Shown here one piece after another: positions 63,881 through 64,000 of a stretch of DNA of 64,000 nt. The stretch comes from Alysiella filiformis (GTDB lineage: Bacteria > Pseudomonadota > Gammaproteobacteria > Burkholderiales > Neisseriaceae). The notes under the pieces are model-generated. The model searched no databases and was not told the DNA's origin. It worked only from the letters and a program-made list of their open reading frames with translations. The DNA lies in NCBI RefSeq assembly GCF_014054525.1, contig NZ_CP059564.1:506357-570356 (forward strand), written 5' to 3'. Every line of letters begins with the position of its first letter. Position 1 is the stretch's first letter. The position numbers and the translations under genes were made by a program.

Positions 63881-64000
63881 ACTGAAATACCGCAAACAGC
63901 ACAAAGGTCGCAACACGGGCGTGGCAACACGCGGTAACACCGTTAGCTTTGGCGATTTTGGTTTGAAAGCTGTGGGTCGTGGTCGTTTGACTGCTCGTCA
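63864..64000 (+). CDS. rplP: 50S ribosomal protein L16 (3' end outside window)
   Basis: First 45 codons only: [19 protein letters not shown], then [15 protein letters not shown]. It has a perfect AAGGAGGT ribosome site inside the end of rpsC. The gene runs off the right edge. Confidence 0.96.
   Translation, partial: MLQPTRLKYRKQHKGRNTGVATRGNTVSFGDFGLKAVGRGRLTAR

Overview
The window comes from a naturally transformable member of the Neisseriaceae. The main clue is a 15-base quasi-palindrome, TTCAGGCWGCCTGAA, scattered through it in many copies. It contains the DNA-uptake 12-mers AGGCTGCCTGAA and AGGCAGCCTGAA known from the Simonsiella/Kingella/Alysiella side of the family, not the ATGCCGTCTGAA of Neisseria proper. 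The core proteins (LpxC, IspB, RpoB/RpoC, EF-G, EF-Tu, ribosomal proteins) and dprA fit this. I cannot name the species from sequence alone.

Left third (1-29 kb): mixed housekeeping and accessory genes. An rtcB2 (cut by the window edge) and prfH RNA-repair/ribosome-rescue pair has an unknown gene between them. Next come a tandem AAA+ ATPase, lpxC, a lipoprotein, a BioC-like methyltransferase, tRNA-Arg, ispB with a DUF441 gene, ftsEX, dprA, glmU-yacG, a TPP-riboswitch-controlled thiB, gapA, a large membrane protein of the 'site-specific recombinase' (Gcr) family, polA, cpdB, rsmD and a ferredoxin. Two near-identical Imm11-like genes lie 7 kb apart. The consensus DnaA box TTATCCACA occurs about 28 times between 954 and 22,468, and I saw no copy to the right of that.

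Middle (29-47 kb): the translation/transcription block, in order tRNA-Tyr/Gly/Thr, tuf, tRNA-Trp, secE, nusG, a small secreted protein, rplKA, an L10 leader, rplJL, rpoBC, rpsL, rpsG, fusA.

Right third (47-64 kb): the str and S10 operons, normally joined, are broken twice. Between fusA and the second tuf sit two identical inverted IS630-family elements, a TonB-receptor remnant and an AT-rich proteasome-like gene. One IS has inserted exactly in the fusA stop codon. Between rpsJ and rplC sit about 7.9 kb carrying YchJ-like, periplasmic binding protein, DnaQ-like exonuclease, DUF294/CBS, Lrp-azlCD, XRE plus small membrane protein, and tRNA-Met genes. New promoters restart transcription before tuf and before rplC. 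The S10 operon then runs rplC-rplD-rplW-rplB-rpsS-rplV-rpsC-rplP off the right edge.

Intergenic DNA is rich in small palindromic elements. I separate at least three families: A, about 150 bp, ends AAACCTTTGCAAAAC; B, 122-175 bp, ends AACGYGARTT; C, GC-rich CCCTCCCC hairpins. One A copy carries a B copy inside it.
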